DNA of 64,000 bases from positions 1,860,001 to 1,924,000 of the forward strand of contig NZ_LT703001.1 of the NCBI RefSeq assembly GCF_900149705.1, in the 5' to 3' direction. A model generated the notes under the pieces. It did no database searches and was not told where the DNA came from. It saw only the letters and a program-made list of their open reading frames with translations. The DNA comes from Sphingorhabdus sp. Alg231-15. GTDB lineage: Bacteria; Pseudomonadota; Alphaproteobacteria; Sphingomonadales; Sphingomonadaceae. Position numbers and translations under genes: made by a program. Below, piece by piece: positions 51,991-61,421 of this stretch (position 1 is its first letter; every line of letters begins with the position of its first letter).

Positions 51991-52542
51991 ATGTTTGCTA
52001 GAACGCCAAGACTATTGTTGAGACCAGGTTGGCCCGAAGATGCCGATGCGCTGTTCCACGCGATTAATGACGAAGCGATTGTCCGCAATCTGGCCAGCGC
52101 GCCATGGCCTTATGACCGCGATGATGCGGATCATTTCCTGTCGCTGCCACATGACCCCAAAAGCCCGCGCTGGTTGATCTACCGGCGCACGGCAGGATCC
52201 CCCTGCCTGGTCGGGACTTGCGGTATCGATGTGATGGCCGATGGCAGCGTCGAGCTGGGTTATTGGATTGGTCGTGACCATTGGGGTCTCGGCTATGCTA
52301 CAGAAGCAGGCCACGCTGCTCTACAGACGGCCAAAGCCCTTGGTCACCGCGAGATTGTCGCAAGTCATTTCGTCGATAATCCGGCTTCGGGAAATGTCCT
52401 CACTAAGTTGGGTTTCCGGCGCACGGGTCGTACGGCACCTAGGTTTAGCAAGGGGCGCAATAGCTCGGTTGCTGCGGTTGAATTTCAACTGTCTCTGGAA
52501 TGCGACATGGAAGGCGACGTCGTCCGACCGCTAGCGGCGTGA
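51991..52542 (+). CDS. GNAT family N-acetyltransferase
   Basis: The 183-residue protein starts at the ATG at 51991, with GGAGAG upstream; the earlier TTG at 51952 is rejected. It has RTPRLLLRPGWPEDADALF, VELGYWIGRDHWGLGYATEAGHAAL with the CoA loop (WGLGYATEA), and VDNPASGNVLTKLGFRRTG near the end. It is a RimJ/RimL-type acetyltransferase like the two at 48538-49656 but more distant. It faces the PF10118 hydrolase gene, with the stops 5 bp apart. Confidence 0.9.
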   Translation: MFARTPRLLLRPGWPEDADALFHAINDEAIVRNLASAPWPYDRDDADHFLSLPHDPKSPRWLIYRRTAGSPCLVGTCGIDVMADGSVELGYWIGRDHWGLGYATEAGHAALQTAKALGHREIVASHFVDNPASGNVLTKLGFRRTGRTAPRFSKGRNSSVAAVEFQLSLECDMEGDVVRPLAA

Positions 52543-52547
52543 GCCAG

Positions 52548-53510
52548 TTACGCCACCTTGTTTAGGGGTTTCTTCGGTTCATGTTTGCCTAAAGTGGCAA
52601 TATTGTCGTCCTGCTCGGGCGGATCCATGATCGCAGCCTCATATTCGCTTTCGGCCAGCTGTATCAGCCCGCGGTCATCTTTGTTCCAGGGGTGAAAGCC
52701 GGGCAGGAAAAAGTGGAACCATGGCAATAGGGTCCGCCGGAATGGAGCAGGACCGATCAGTGCATAATGAAGAAAGCCAAACCATGCACGCGGACCGGAA
52801 ATACCGTCTTGCCGCAAAAGATCAAAAATCCCTTTTGTGCGGTTCTTGGCGAAGCCGAGTGAAATGCGGGCCATGAACAGTGACTTGGTTGCCCAGCGCT
52901 TTGCCCGGCTCCAGTCTCTGGTCGCGTACAGCCAGGTATCGTAGGCGACACCCTTGTGCTCTACCTCTTCAGAGGCATGCCAAAGCCACATTTTGCGCTG
53001 CTCTTCGTCGGCATCCTGAAAATGCTTGGGATTGGCAATAAATTCAGCCGCCATGATAGCGGTCAGATGTTCCAGACAGGTTGTCGCAACCAGCTGCATG
53101 ATTAGCGGCTTGCTGGCGATATTGTCGATGACATCGCTCAACGTCTGTTCCAGCCTTGAAATATCAAAATCTGATTCTTCAATATGCTTGTTAAAAAACA
53201 AATGCTCGCGGCTGTGCACGGCCTCTTGTTGGACAAAGCCGCGAATTTCTCTGGCAAGTTTTTCAGGTACTTCGTCGCGATATTGCTTGAGCACCTTCAT
53301 GAAAAAGGTCTCACCCTTTGGAAAGGTGATCGACAAGGCATTAAAAAAGGCGGTCGCGTACGGATCACCACCAACCCAGTGCCGACGCTCCATCGCCGCG
53401 TTGGCAAAGTGCCGGTTGCGGGATTGAATGTTCAGGTCAGCCGGGGTTGCGCTGCCCACGATTGCGGGTGCAGCATCTGCCACTTCAGTTTGTGATGAAA
53501 TGCCGCCCAT
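52548..53510 (-). CDS. PF10118 family metal-dependent hydrolase, paralogue 1
   Basis: The 320-residue protein matches the predicted metal-dependent hydrolase family PF10118 (COG3687). Helical His/Glu clusters likely bind a di-metal site: FVQQEAVHSREHLFFNKHIE, TCLEHLTAIMAAEF and WHASEEVEHKGVAYDTWLYA. The C-terminal half has WFHFFLPGFHPWNKDD. The fold is reminiscent of di-iron ferritin-like enzymes, but the reaction is unknown. A close paralogue is encoded at 59379-60317. AGGAGG lies upstream of the start codon at a longer than ideal distance. Confidence 0.88.
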   Translation of the reverse strand: MGGISSQTEVADAAPAIVGSATPADLNIQSRNRHFANAAMERRHWVGGDPYATAFFNALSITFPKGETFFMKVLKQYRDEVPEKLAREIRGFVQQEAVHSREHLFFNKHIEESDFDISRLEQTLSDVIDNIASKPLIMQLVATTCLEHLTAIMAAEFIANPKHFQDADEEQRKMWLWHASEEVEHKGVAYDTWLYATRDWSRAKRWATKSLFMARISLGFAKNRTKGIFDLLRQDGISGPRAWFGFLHYALIGPAPFRRTLLPWFHFFLPGFHPWNKDDRGLIQLAESEYEAAIMDPPEQDDNIATLGKHEPKKPLNKVA

Positions 53511-53699
53511 TCCTATGTGTGGCCTCCTAGAAAATCCAATAGCTGTGCGACCAGTCTTTTTGGTTAAGCAATTTATAGATTGGGAGGGTTAACAAAATAC
53601 CTACGGCGGCGAATAAATTCACGGTTAACTGGCTGTTTACAAGGCGATTCAAATATAGATTGCAGTAAAACGACGTTAACGCCGAACAGCGCTAAAGTC

Positions 53700-54395
53700 T
53701 CATTTGCGCTGATAGCGAAAATACCAGACTTCGTGCCCCTGCCGCCGGGCTTTGGCTTCATAGCGCGTTTCAGGCCATCCGCCCGGACGATTCGTCCAGC
53801 TTTCTGGACCATCGCAGAGCCAGTTAAACTCGTTGCGCTGGTTCATGATCATCATCGCCCATTCCAGATAGACAGGATGATCAGTGCCGAAACGAAATTC
53901 GCCACCGGACTTCAGCTTGGCTGCGATCAGATCAACCGGGCCATGGTTCATAAACCGCCGTTTTGCGTGCCGCGCCTTGGGCCAGGGATCGGGATGCAGC
54001 AAATAGACAAAACTCAAGCTGCCATCTGGAATCCGTTCCAATACATCCAGCGCATTGCCCATATGCAGTCGGATATTGGGCAAAACTCCCTCACGAACAT
54101 GCTGCAACGCACCAACAACACCATTCAGATAGGGCTCGCAACCGATGAAACCATGAGCGGGCAGCATATCGGCCCGCGCTGCCATATGCTCGCCAGCACC
54201 AAAACCAATCTCGAAATGTAGTGGCCGATCATCACCAAATAGGACCGGTGAGGAAACCGGCCCCTCCGTCGGGACACTGATTTGCGGTAGCAGTTTTTCC
54301 ACCAGTTCGACCTGCCCTTCGCGGAGCGCATGGCCTTGCCTCCGCCCATAAAGCTGACGGATGGTTGTTGGATCCTGATTCTGCTTGCTAGTCAT
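53700..54395 (-). CDS. trmB: tRNA (guanine-N7-)-methyltransferase
   Basis: The 231-residue SAM-dependent enzyme has the TrmB motifs HFEIGFGAGEHMAARA (SAM loop), LSFVYLLHPDPWPKARHAKRRF (DPWPK substrate motif, quoted in part) and FRFGTDHPVYLEWA. It makes m7G46 in tRNA. It lies 28 bp past metK on the same strand in the conserved order lnt-metK-trmB. The gene overlaps nothing and has a normal length. Confidence 0.97.
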   Translation of the reverse strand: MTSKQNQDPTTIRQLYGRRQGHALREGQVELVEKLLPQISVPTEGPVSSPVLFGDDRPLHFEIGFGAGEHMAARADMLPAHGFIGCEPYLNGVVGALQHVREGVLPNIRLHMGNALDVLERIPDGSLSFVYLLHPDPWPKARHAKRRFMNHGPVDLIAAKLKSGGEFRFGTDHPVYLEWAMMIMNQRNEFNWLCDGPESWTNRPGGWPETRYEAKARRQGHEVWYFRYQRK

Positions 54396-54423
54396 CCAGC
54401 GCCGTTAGCAGCCCTGATGCGAT

Positions 54424-55635
54424 TTAAAAAGCCGCTTTTAGAGCATCCACCAAGTCGGTCTTTTCCCAAGTGAAAAGGTCGCCATTAGCCTTGCGTCCGA
54501 AATGCCCATAGGCCGCGGTCGGGCTGTATATCGGCTTATTGAGGCCAAGATGAGTGCGAATGCCTTTTGGCGTCAACCGGACCAGTTTCGGCAGTATTTC
54601 TTCCAGCTTCTCTTCACTCACTGTTCCGGTGCCATGCAAATCGACATTGATCGACAAGGGTTCCGCGACGCCAATGGCGTAAGACAACTGGATCGCACAG
54701 CGTTTGGCGAGACCGGCAGCAACGATGTTTTTCGCGAGGTAACGGGTGATATAGGCCGCAGACCGATCGACTTTAGTTGGGTCTTTGCCAGAGAAAGCGC
54801 CGCCGCCATGCGGGCTGGCACCACCATAGGTATCGACAATGATTTTGCGCCCTGTCAGACCCGCATCACCGTCCGGTCCACCAATTTCAAAGCGGCCAGT
54901 AGGATTAACGTGAATGACGGTGTTGTCGGTAATAAAGCCATCTGGCAGCACGGAATGGAACACGCCCATGACATATTCGCGCAGTTCTTCGTACAGTGCA
55001 GGATTGTCGCTATCCTTGTAATAGCCGGGCGCATGCTGGGTGGAAACAACCAGCGCGGTCGCTTCAACCGGCACTTCGTTGACATAGCGCAACGTCACCT
55101 GACTCTTGCTATCAGGCTCTAGAAACGGTGCTTTGCCGCTGTGGCGATCTGCTGCCATCTGCTTCAATATCTGATGCGAATATTGCAGCGTTGCTGGCAT
55201 CAGGTCTGGTGTTTCATCGCTGGCATAGCCGAACATGATGCCCTGGTCGCCGGCGCCTTCATCCTTATTGCCGCTTTCATCGACGCCCTGTGCAATATGG
55301 GCGGATTGCGGGTGAAGGTGATTCTCAAAAGTCAGGTTTTGCCAGTGAAAGCCGTCCTGTTCATAGCCGATTTTCCTGACTGTCTCGCGGACAACCGTCT
55401 GGATTTCTTCCTGTGCGCCCGGCGCCCAGTTACCATCGGTATCGATCATGCCCTTGCCGCGTACTTCGCCCGCAAGAATGACCCTATCGGTCGTCGTCAG
55501 GGTTTCACACGCAACCCGCGCTTCGGGATCTTTGGACAGAAACAGATCAACAATCGCATCCGAAATCTGGTCGGATACTTTGTCCGGATGGCCTTCGGAT
55601 ACAGATTCAGAGGTAAAGATAAATTCAGAACGCAT
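54424..55635 (-). CDS. metK: S-adenosylmethionine synthetase
   Basis: The 403-residue enzyme makes SAM from methionine and ATP. Signatures present are [20 protein letters not shown] (residues 7-26), [16 protein letters not shown] and the ATP-loop [19 protein letters not shown]. It supplies the methyl donor for trmB (downstream) and for ubiE. An AT-rich 7-bp hairpin lies 42-61 bp upstream of the start codon. I looked for SAM-II and SAM/SAH riboswitch motifs in the 68-bp leader and do not see one. Confidence 0.98.
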   Translation of the reverse strand: MRSEFIFTSESVSEGHPDKVSDQISDAIVDLFLSKDPEARVACETLTTTDRVILAGEVRGKGMIDTDGNWAPGAQEEIQTVVRETVRKIGYEQDGFHWQNLTFENHLHPQSAHIAQGVDESGNKDEGAGDQGIMFGYASDETPDLMPATLQYSHQILKQMAADRHSGKAPFLEPDSKSQVTLRYVNEVPVEATALVVSTQHAPGYYKDSDNPALYEELREYVMGVFHSVLPDGFITDNTVIHVNPTGRFEIGGPDGDAGLTGRKIIVDTYGGASPHGGGAFSGKDPTKVDRSAAYITRYLAKNIVAAGLAKRCAIQLSYAIGVAEPLSINVDLHGTGTVSEEKLEEILPKLVRLTPKGIRTHLGLNKPIYSPTAAYGHFGRKANGDLFTWEKTDLVDALKAAF

Positions 55636-55676
55636 GGCTTTTCCTAGTATTTGCCGCCGGGGGGCGCGGAGTTCGG

Positions 55677-55696
55677 ATATAAAGAAAGGTTTATAT
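55677..55696 (-). other. Short AT-rich hairpin in the metK leader
   Basis: ATATAAA and TTTATAT form a perfect 7-bp inverted repeat around a 6-nt loop, between the lnt stop (55704) and the metK start (55635). It has no U-run after it, so it is not a standard terminator. It might affect mRNA processing or translation of metK, or be incidental. Confidence 0.45.
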
Positions 55697-55703
55697 GCGC
55701 TCC

Positions 55704-57332
55704 TTAACGCGCGCGAAGCCGGATGGCAATGGCGCAGATGAGCAAAATCAGCGCAAATCCCAGCGACAGGATATTTCCATATCGCGCGAACAATGTGGGG
55801 TTTTCCGGTGGGGGCAATTTGGTATCAATCCGGCCCGCCTGCCCCATCGGGATGCTTTCAACCACTTCGCCCTTACTGGTTATCACAGCGGAAATTCCGG
55901 TGGGCGTCGAGCGAATGACCGGCAACCCTTCTTCAACCGCTCGCAAGCGCGCCTGAGCGAGATGTTGCGGCGGCCCCCATGCACCGAACCAAGCATCGTT
56001 AGATGGATTGAAGATGAAATCGGGTCGGTCCTCTTGATGCACGACCTGGCCGGAAAAGATGATTTCATAGCAGACCTGCAGTCCAGCTTTACCAAAGCGG
56101 CCCAGTTCCAAGGAGCGCGGCCCCGGACCCGGCCAGAAATCAAAATCTCCTGGCGCCAGCCGCGACAGACCAATAGCGGAGAGAAGCGGCCGCATCGGGA
56201 GATATTCACCGTAAGGAACCAAATGGCTTTTGTCGTAGCGGCCAAGCAATTCGCGATCTGAATCCATTGCAAACACACTATTGCGGGCACCAATAGCCCG
56301 CCTTCCATCCGGCGGTGCCGTATCGTCAAATTCCAGCTTCAGCGCACCGAGCACCAGTACGTCGCCGGGCTTCATCAAGCTGGCGAGCTGCGCGCGCACC
56401 ATTGGTGGCTGGCGGCCATAATAATAGCGCTGAGGATAGCCGGTTTCGAGATAATCTGGAATCGCAGCTTCCGGCCAGAAAAGAATGCGTGGTTCATTAT
56501 CTTCGCGTCTGGTGAGCCCGGCCAATTTGGCGAGGTTTTGTTCTTCATAACCGGCCTGCCACTTGTCCTGTTGTCCAATATTGGGCTGGACCACCGTGAT
56601 ATTGGGCTGCTCGAGAGAAGGCGCGCGATCAGCTCCGCTGCCGATCATAGCCAAAGTTGCAGCACCCAGGGCGACAATGGCCAGATCAAAGATTCTGCGC
56701 ACAATGATCCGCCATTTTAGGGCGATTATTCCGCCTACCGCTGAACCCACAAGACCAGCGATGCCAATGACCACACCGGAAAGGCCATAGGTCCCAATGG
56801 ACCGGGCACTTAAGGCATATCTGCCATCGACCGCGATCACGCCCAGCGGGTTCCAGATAAATCCGCTAAAGACCCAGCTGCGCAGCCATTCGGTAATGAT
56901 CCAGAAACCAGCAAGGGCAAGGACGAATATAATCGGTCGCCCCTTTCCGAGCAACCAGGCGCCAAGTGCTGCTAATGCGGGATAGACAGCCAGGTAGAGC
57001 GACAGCAGGACCACCGCGATATAGCCCAGCCATTCGGGCATCGCCGCCTGAAAGGTAAAGGCTTTGGCGATCCAGTTGAGCCCGACAACAAAATGTCCGA
57101 GACCAAATAGCCAACCGGAAAAGAAAGCCGCCTTTCGACTCTCGACGCTATCAATAATCGCGATCCATAAAGCCAGCGCGAGCAGGCTGATTGGCCACAG
57201 GCCCAATGGCGCAAATCCGGTTGCCGAAAGCGTGCCAGCAATTAGCGACAGCCAGAATGGATATTTGCGGAGCAGGTCAATAAGAATTTGCACCGTCGGT
57301 TTGTGCCGTTTTCGAAGGACAGGTTCAAACAT
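55704..57332 (-). CDS. lnt: Apolipoprotein N-acyltransferase
   Basis: The 542-residue inner-membrane enzyme has about six N-terminal transmembrane segments and a periplasmic nitrilase-like domain. The catalytic Glu lies in [12 protein letters not shown] and the catalytic Cys in [14 protein letters not shown]; a Lys lies between them. It adds the third acyl chain to lipoproteins, which the window encodes in numbers (TlpA-like, LptM-like, DUF4136 and FbpA-like proteins). It heads the minus-strand lnt-metK-trmB order. Confidence 0.97.
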   Translation of the reverse strand: MFEPVLRKRHKPTVQILIDLLRKYPFWLSLIAGTLSATGFAPLGLWPISLLALALWIAIIDSVESRKAAFFSGWLFGLGHFVVGLNWIAKAFTFQAAMPEWLGYIAVVLLSLYLAVYPALAALGAWLLGKGRPIIFVLALAGFWIITEWLRSWVFSGFIWNPLGVIAVDGRYALSARSIGTYGLSGVVIGIAGLVGSAVGGIIALKWRIIVRRIFDLAIVALGAATLAMIGSGADRAPSLEQPNITVVQPNIGQQDKWQAGYEEQNLAKLAGLTRREDNEPRILFWPEAAIPDYLETGYPQRYYYGRQPPMVRAQLASLMKPGDVLVLGALKLEFDDTAPPDGRRAIGARNSVFAMDSDRELLGRYDKSHLVPYGEYLPMRPLLSAIGLSRLAPGDFDFWPGPGPRSLELGRFGKAGLQVCYEIIFSGQVVHQEDRPDFIFNPSNDAWFGAWGPPQHLAQARLRAVEEGLPVIRSTPTGISAVITSKGEVVESIPMGQAGRIDTKLPPPENPTLFARYGNILSLGFALILLICAIAIRLRAR

Positions 57333-57577
57333 TAATTGCCAACTACCGACTATCCGAATTTTTTGAACATATAATATCTGCGTAAGATTATACAGTTTCG
57401 GACCAGAATCACTCTAAAACAACGTCGCAATTTAGCTATCTGGGACATTCGTGCAGACCAGCAGATAGCGATTTCACAGGATGTAATTGCTGATTTCCAT
57501 TCTGGCTGGACTGCAGGAAAGCGTTATTTGGCAATTGTTGTTTGCCGCAAACCATCATGCCCCGCTATAGGATCGGC

Positions 57578-58261
57578 ATGGAAAAAATCATGTTGATATT
57601 GCTGGCGCTAGCGCAACCCACACCAGCCGATGACAAGCCAGAAGCAACCGCTCTGACCGATATTCACAAACGGGACCTTTCCTGTGTTGCTGCTTTTGCG
57701 ATCGTCGCATCGGAACAGGAGCGCGGGATAGAGAGCGCGCTTTCCTATCCCTTGCTCACGGAACGTGGCCGGACCTATGCTGGTCAGGTCGGCGAGCGGG
57801 TCATGGTAGAGACAGGTCGGTCGCGTGAACAAGTGCGCGACGCGATTCTGACTGCGGTTGTGGACCAACAGGCCAAGGTTAAAAATGTTGCCGGGCCACA
57901 GGAAGTCGTTGCCGAAGAAATGGCCCGATGTCTGCCGCTTTTGGATACCGAACTACCCGCAAAGCCGAAACCCACTCTGAATCAGTGCGCGGTGATGATG
58001 CAGCTCGCTTATGAGGAAGTCTACCGACGGGAAAAGCTGTCCAAAATGGCTCAGGATTTGAAGACCTTGGCCTTTGTTCTCGACAGCCGGGCCCGCGAAA
58101 CCATGCGGGGGCAAGGCAAAAGTGGTAATGAAAGCGATGTCATTCTGACGCAGATTCGTGAAGACATGAGCGTGCGGCGGAAAAACCAGTCCGAGCTGGA
58201 TATTGACCATTGTTTTGCGCTGGCCGCGCCCAAGAAAAAGGAGCAGAATTTTGAACATTGA
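57578..58261 (+). CDS. Hypothetical protein with possible signal peptide
   Basis: The 227-residue protein starts at the ATG at 57578, with AGGATCGGC upstream; earlier starts have no ribosome-binding site. The N-terminus ([17 protein letters not shown]) may be a signal peptide. The rest is helical and charged, with cysteines in [33 protein letters not shown] and [10 protein letters not shown]. The family is not recognised. Its 3' end overlaps the VOC gene start by 11 bp. The 245 bp upstream hold an inverted repeat (57435-57442 with 57462-57469). Confidence 0.75.
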   Translation: MEKIMLILLALAQPTPADDKPEATALTDIHKRDLSCVAAFAIVASEQERGIESALSYPLLTERGRTYAGQVGERVMVETGRSREQVRDAILTAVVDQQAKVKNVAGPQEVVAEEMARCLPLLDTELPAKPKPTLNQCAVMMQLAYEEVYRREKLSKMAQDLKTLAFVLDSRARETMRGQGKSGNESDVILTQIREDMSVRRKNQSELDIDHCFALAAPKKKEQNFEH

Positions 58262-58679
58262 ACTTCGCCCCTTTCACCTCGCCTTTCCCGTCAATGATCT
58301 GTTGGCCGCCCGTCATTTCTACGGCGAATTGCTGGGCTGCGAAGAAGGCAGAAGCAGTGATCAGTGGATTGATTTCAACCTTTACGGTCATCAGATAGTG
58401 ACCCATCTCGATACCAATGCAAAGCCAGACGCAACGACCAACGCGGTAGACGGCGAAAATGTGCCCGTGCCCCATTTCGGCGTGGTGCTGACCATGGCTC
58501 AATGGGAAGCCCTGGCAGAGCGATTAAAGCAGCATGGGACAAAATTCGTAATCGCACCGACCATCCGCTTTCGCGGTGAAACGGGTGAGCAGGCAACGAT
58601 GTTTTTCTGTGATCCCAGCGGCAATGCACTGGAATTCAAAGCCTTTGCCAATGATGATGCGCTGTTTGCCACCGCCTGA
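58251..58679 (+). CDS. VOC (glyoxalase/bleomycin-resistance) family protein
   Basis: The 142-residue protein starts at the TTG at 58251 (leader AAGGAGCAGAATT); ATG starts in this frame would lie inside the preceding gene. The VOC fold is visible in [28 protein letters not shown] (quoted in part), [30 protein letters not shown] and [16 protein letters not shown], with metal-ligand candidates His (FHLAF, GHQIVTH, PHFGV) and Glu (LEFK). It is likely a metal-dependent dioxygenase, lyase or isomerase; the substrate is unknown. Confidence 0.9.
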   Translation: MNIELRPFHLAFPVNDLLAARHFYGELLGCEEGRSSDQWIDFNLYGHQIVTHLDTNAKPDATTNAVDGENVPVPHFGVVLTMAQWEALAERLKQHGTKFVIAPTIRFRGETGEQATMFFCDPSGNALEFKAFANDDALFATA

Positions 58680-58734
58680 ACTAACGCACTAATCCTCGTT
58701 CAATAGCAGGACCTGTTCCCGAAGGGCCGCCGCT

Positions 58735-59331
58735 TCAGGCTCCGTGTTCCTGCTTCCAGCGGTCCAGTGCATGTTCCAGATGCCGCTCGGCAAGGTCACG
58801 GGCACTATGCCTCGGCAGATCGAGCGAACCGGCAAGCCGCTCTCCGATCAGCGCATCTCCCAATGCCATCAGGACCAGCGTCAGCGTGTCCTCATGCATC
58901 TCGCGGTCTTCGTGACCACCTTCACCAACCTCGTCGACAAGTGCGTGAATTGCATCGACAATCGGGTCCAGCGCATCTTCATTGCCGGTTAGCAACATCC
59001 ACGAAGACAAAGCCCCTGCCCCCTGCTTGTCAAATGCATCAAAGGTCAGATCGACAATATCCCGCACACTGCCCTCACCCGTCCGCGATTTCAGTACCGC
59101 CTCTGCGATAGACCCACAAACCTGATCCGTCAGATATTGCGCGAGTGACTTTTGCAAGCCCGATGCGGACCCGAAATGGTGCAGCAAATTAGCGTGCGTC
59201 CGGCCAATCCTGGACGCAACTGCCTTCAGCGTCACCGCCTGCGGTCCGGTTTCAATCAACAGGTCACGGGCAGCGGCCAAGGCCATACTGCGGCTTTCCT
59301 GAGGCGAGAGGCGTCGTTTAGCTATTGACAT
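58735..59331 (-). CDS. TetR family transcriptional regulator
   Basis: The 198-residue regulator has an N-terminal helix-turn-helix (AARDLLIETGPQAVTLKAVASRIGRTHANLLHHFGS, quoted in part) characteristic of TetR. The C-terminal ligand-binding domain is variable, as usual. It is divergent from the PF10118 hydrolase, and its start codon overlaps the -35 element of that gene's promoter, so binding near its own start would repress both. The ligand is unknown. Confidence 0.92.
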   Translation of the reverse strand: MSIAKRRLSPQESRSMALAAARDLLIETGPQAVTLKAVASRIGRTHANLLHHFGSASGLQKSLAQYLTDQVCGSIAEAVLKSRTGEGSVRDIVDLTFDAFDKQGAGALSSWMLLTGNEDALDPIVDAIHALVDEVGEGGHEDREMHEDTLTLVLMALGDALIGERLAGSLDLPRHSARDLAERHLEHALDRWKQEHGA

Positions 59332-59352
59332 CTTTGTAAGTAACCCTAATAT
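59325..59352 (+). promoter_or_regulatory. Sigma-70-like promoter for the PF10118 hydrolase 2 gene
   Basis: TTGACA at 59325-59330 and TAATAT at 59347-59352 are separated by 16 bp, close to consensus hexamers, and lie 27 bp before the hydrolase start. The -35 overlaps the start codon of the divergent TetR gene (59331), which makes steric repression by the regulator easy to imagine. Confidence 0.75.
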
Positions 59353-59378
59353 CTAAAATCTAATTTAAACCGCATTTT

Positions 59379-60317
59379 ATGCAAAAGCGACCCCTTATGA
59401 ACATGCCCCTTATGAACAAGCTGGGCAGCGCGCAAGCTGAACCGGAAACAATTGAAACTCCGACACCGAAAGATCACGTGATAACACCGCGTGATCGCCG
59501 CTTTGGCCGCGATACCGAAGAACAACCGGGTCGATGGTGGCTAAATGACGATCCCGTTGCCACGGCTTTTTACAATTCGCTATCCCTTACCTTCCCACGC
59601 GGGGAAGCGTTTTTTATCGAAAGTGTGAAAGCTTTTCGCGATGTCACACCGGAGAAGCTCCAGAAAGAAATTCGCGCCTTCGTAAAGCAGGAAATCATAC
59701 ATACCCGCGAACATGTCGCACTTAACCGCCGCGTAGAAGAATCCGGTTATGATACCGACAAAATCGAAAAGCGGATTGCCGAGTCGCTTGAATTGACGAA
59801 GGGACGGCCTGCGATCGCCAATCTCGCGGCGACGATGATCCTCGAACATTTCACAGCAATCATGGCGCAGCAATTCATCGCCAATCCGAAGCATTTTGAG
59901 AATGCCGACAAGGAAACCGCCGATCTGTGGCGCTGGCATGCGCTTGAGGAAATCGAGCATAAGGGTGTGGCCTATGACACTTGGCTCTATGCGACCCGCG
60001 ACTGGTCGCGATGGCAGCGCTGGAAAGTCAAATCGCTGATGATGCTCATCATCACGCGCAATTTCTGGACCAATCGCTACCGGGATTCGCTCGATCTGCT
60101 CGCACAGGATGGCTTTGCCGGCTTGCGCACCAAGATGAAGCTGCTCGGCTTCCTGCTATTCACGCCCGGCGTGGCGCGGAAGGTCATTTTGCCGTGGATC
60201 AAATTCTTCCTACCTGGCTTTCATCCATGGAACGAAGATGATCGGCATCTCATCGACCTGGCCGAAAGCGAATTTGAAGCCGCCCTGCTGGACAACGTGC
60301 AAACTGCCACGACTTAA
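59379..60317 (+). CDS. PF10118 family metal-dependent hydrolase, paralogue 2
   Basis: The 312-residue protein closely parallels the one at 52548-53510: FVKQEIIHTREHVALNRRVEES, MILEHFTAIMAQQF, WHALEEIEHKGVAYDTWLYAT and WIKFFLPGFHPWNEDDRHL. The conserved His/Glu clusters imply a metal centre. The first 50 residues differ from paralogue 1. The start may be any of three in-frame ATGs (59379, 59397, 59412); I took the first because it follows the promoter most closely. It is divergent from the TetR gene and probably controlled by it. The substrate is unknown. Confidence 0.88.
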   Translation: MQKRPLMNMPLMNKLGSAQAEPETIETPTPKDHVITPRDRRFGRDTEEQPGRWWLNDDPVATAFYNSLSLTFPRGEAFFIESVKAFRDVTPEKLQKEIRAFVKQEIIHTREHVALNRRVEESGYDTDKIEKRIAESLELTKGRPAIANLAATMILEHFTAIMAQQFIANPKHFENADKETADLWRWHALEEIEHKGVAYDTWLYATRDWSRWQRWKVKSLMMLIITRNFWTNRYRDSLDLLAQDGFAGLRTKMKLLGFLLFTPGVARKVILPWIKFFLPGFHPWNEDDRHLIDLAESEFEAALLDNVQTATT

Positions 60318-61279
60318 TCCGCACTTACTCTTTCTGCGCTAGCCTTCAAAGACACCGCCTGACCCACCTGATCACAGCGTGCCGCGATATTCTGTTCAGT
60401 GGTAAAGATACACACCGTGCGGACATGGCCGCCCCCACCGAAACGCATGATCTGGCGGAGCATCATTTGCTGTCCGCCACTATTCGTGCCGCTGCCGGAA
60501 ATCACGACATCACCATCCTCTTCAACCTCTGTGGTCTCAGCCCGGAAATCCGTGAAGTTCAGACCCTGGATGGCCTTGAGCGCCAATTGCTCACGCTGCT
60601 CTTCGCTTAGTGCGCTAATCGCAGGATTGTTGCCAAGACTGGAAGCGATGATGACAATGGGTTGTGACCCATCAGCCACCACGTCCTTGGGGCCATCGGT
60701 CAGGATCATGCCGCTTCCCGCCAGGGTACGTACGGCCCGGAAATCAGCCCGATCACCGATAGCGAACGGCAATCGCGCAATTTCGTCTTCTAATGACCCG
60801 CGCGGTTGGAAGCGAACGGATTGCAGCGCCGCTTCCACCTCGGCATCGGGATAGGCTTTGCTGGCCGATGGTATCTGCACGGTCACCATTGCGGTGCTGT
60901 CGCTATTGCGCGCGATCATCACCCATTTGCGATATTCAATACCCGCCTGAGTCTGCAGACCTGTTGCCAGAACGGCTTCGACATCACCAGTCAATGTAAG
61001 CTTCTCGACCGGCTTGGTGACCTTCATACGCGCTGCCAGCGTTTCAGCAGTAAACTGAGGCGCGATTTCCGCATAGGCTTCCACTGGAAATTCCGCGATC
61101 AATATCGAGGCCCCTTCTGCACTATCCCGAAATCCTGCGAAACTGTCCGCGGCTGTCATGGCTCCGGGTGGCTCAAGACCAACCGCACCGCCGCCCGGGA
61201 ACACTGGTTCACCGGCCAGCGCCGGGAAAGCAAAAAACAGGCATAGCCATGCCACAATCAGTTTTCGGTAGGGACGCAT
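60314..61279 (-). CDS. Secreted protein of unknown function
   Basis: The 321-residue protein has a signal peptide (MRPYRKLIVAWLCLFFAFPALA) and a mature sequence of two similar-looking alpha/beta segments: PPGAMTAADSFAGFRDSAEGASILIAEFP and SVRFQPRGSLEDEIARLPFAIGDRADFRAVRTL (quoted in part). No metal or catalytic motif stands out. The pattern (GFxD.....I.V.E.P) resembles PsbP/DcrB-like small periplasmic proteins, but this is only a guess. Its 3' end overlaps the hydrolase stop by 4 bp on the opposite strand. Confidence 0.75.
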   Translation of the reverse strand: MRPYRKLIVAWLCLFFAFPALAGEPVFPGGGAVGLEPPGAMTAADSFAGFRDSAEGASILIAEFPVEAYAEIAPQFTAETLAARMKVTKPVEKLTLTGDVEAVLATGLQTQAGIEYRKWVMIARNSDSTAMVTVQIPSASKAYPDAEVEAALQSVRFQPRGSLEDEIARLPFAIGDRADFRAVRTLAGSGMILTDGPKDVVADGSQPIVIIASSLGNNPAISALSEEQREQLALKAIQGLNFTDFRAETTEVEEDGDVVISGSGTNSGGQQMMLRQIMRFGGGGHVRTVCIFTTEQNIAARCDQVGQAVSLKASAERVSAD

Positions 61280-61421
61280 CTTTATGTCAGCTTTCCTTGT
61301 GTCGACTACAGCTGACTATCATGGAGACGTCCGACAAGCGCAAGGCTGTTCCGGCAGAAACTCTTATTTTCCGCCGATTGCTGTTAGAAAAACCAGCAAA
61401 CCAATATCTGAGAGAGCCGGC

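Noticed and set aside
55636-55703. SAM-II or SAM/SAH riboswitch before metK
   Set aside because: The characteristic conserved blocks of these classes are not visible in the 68-bp leader.
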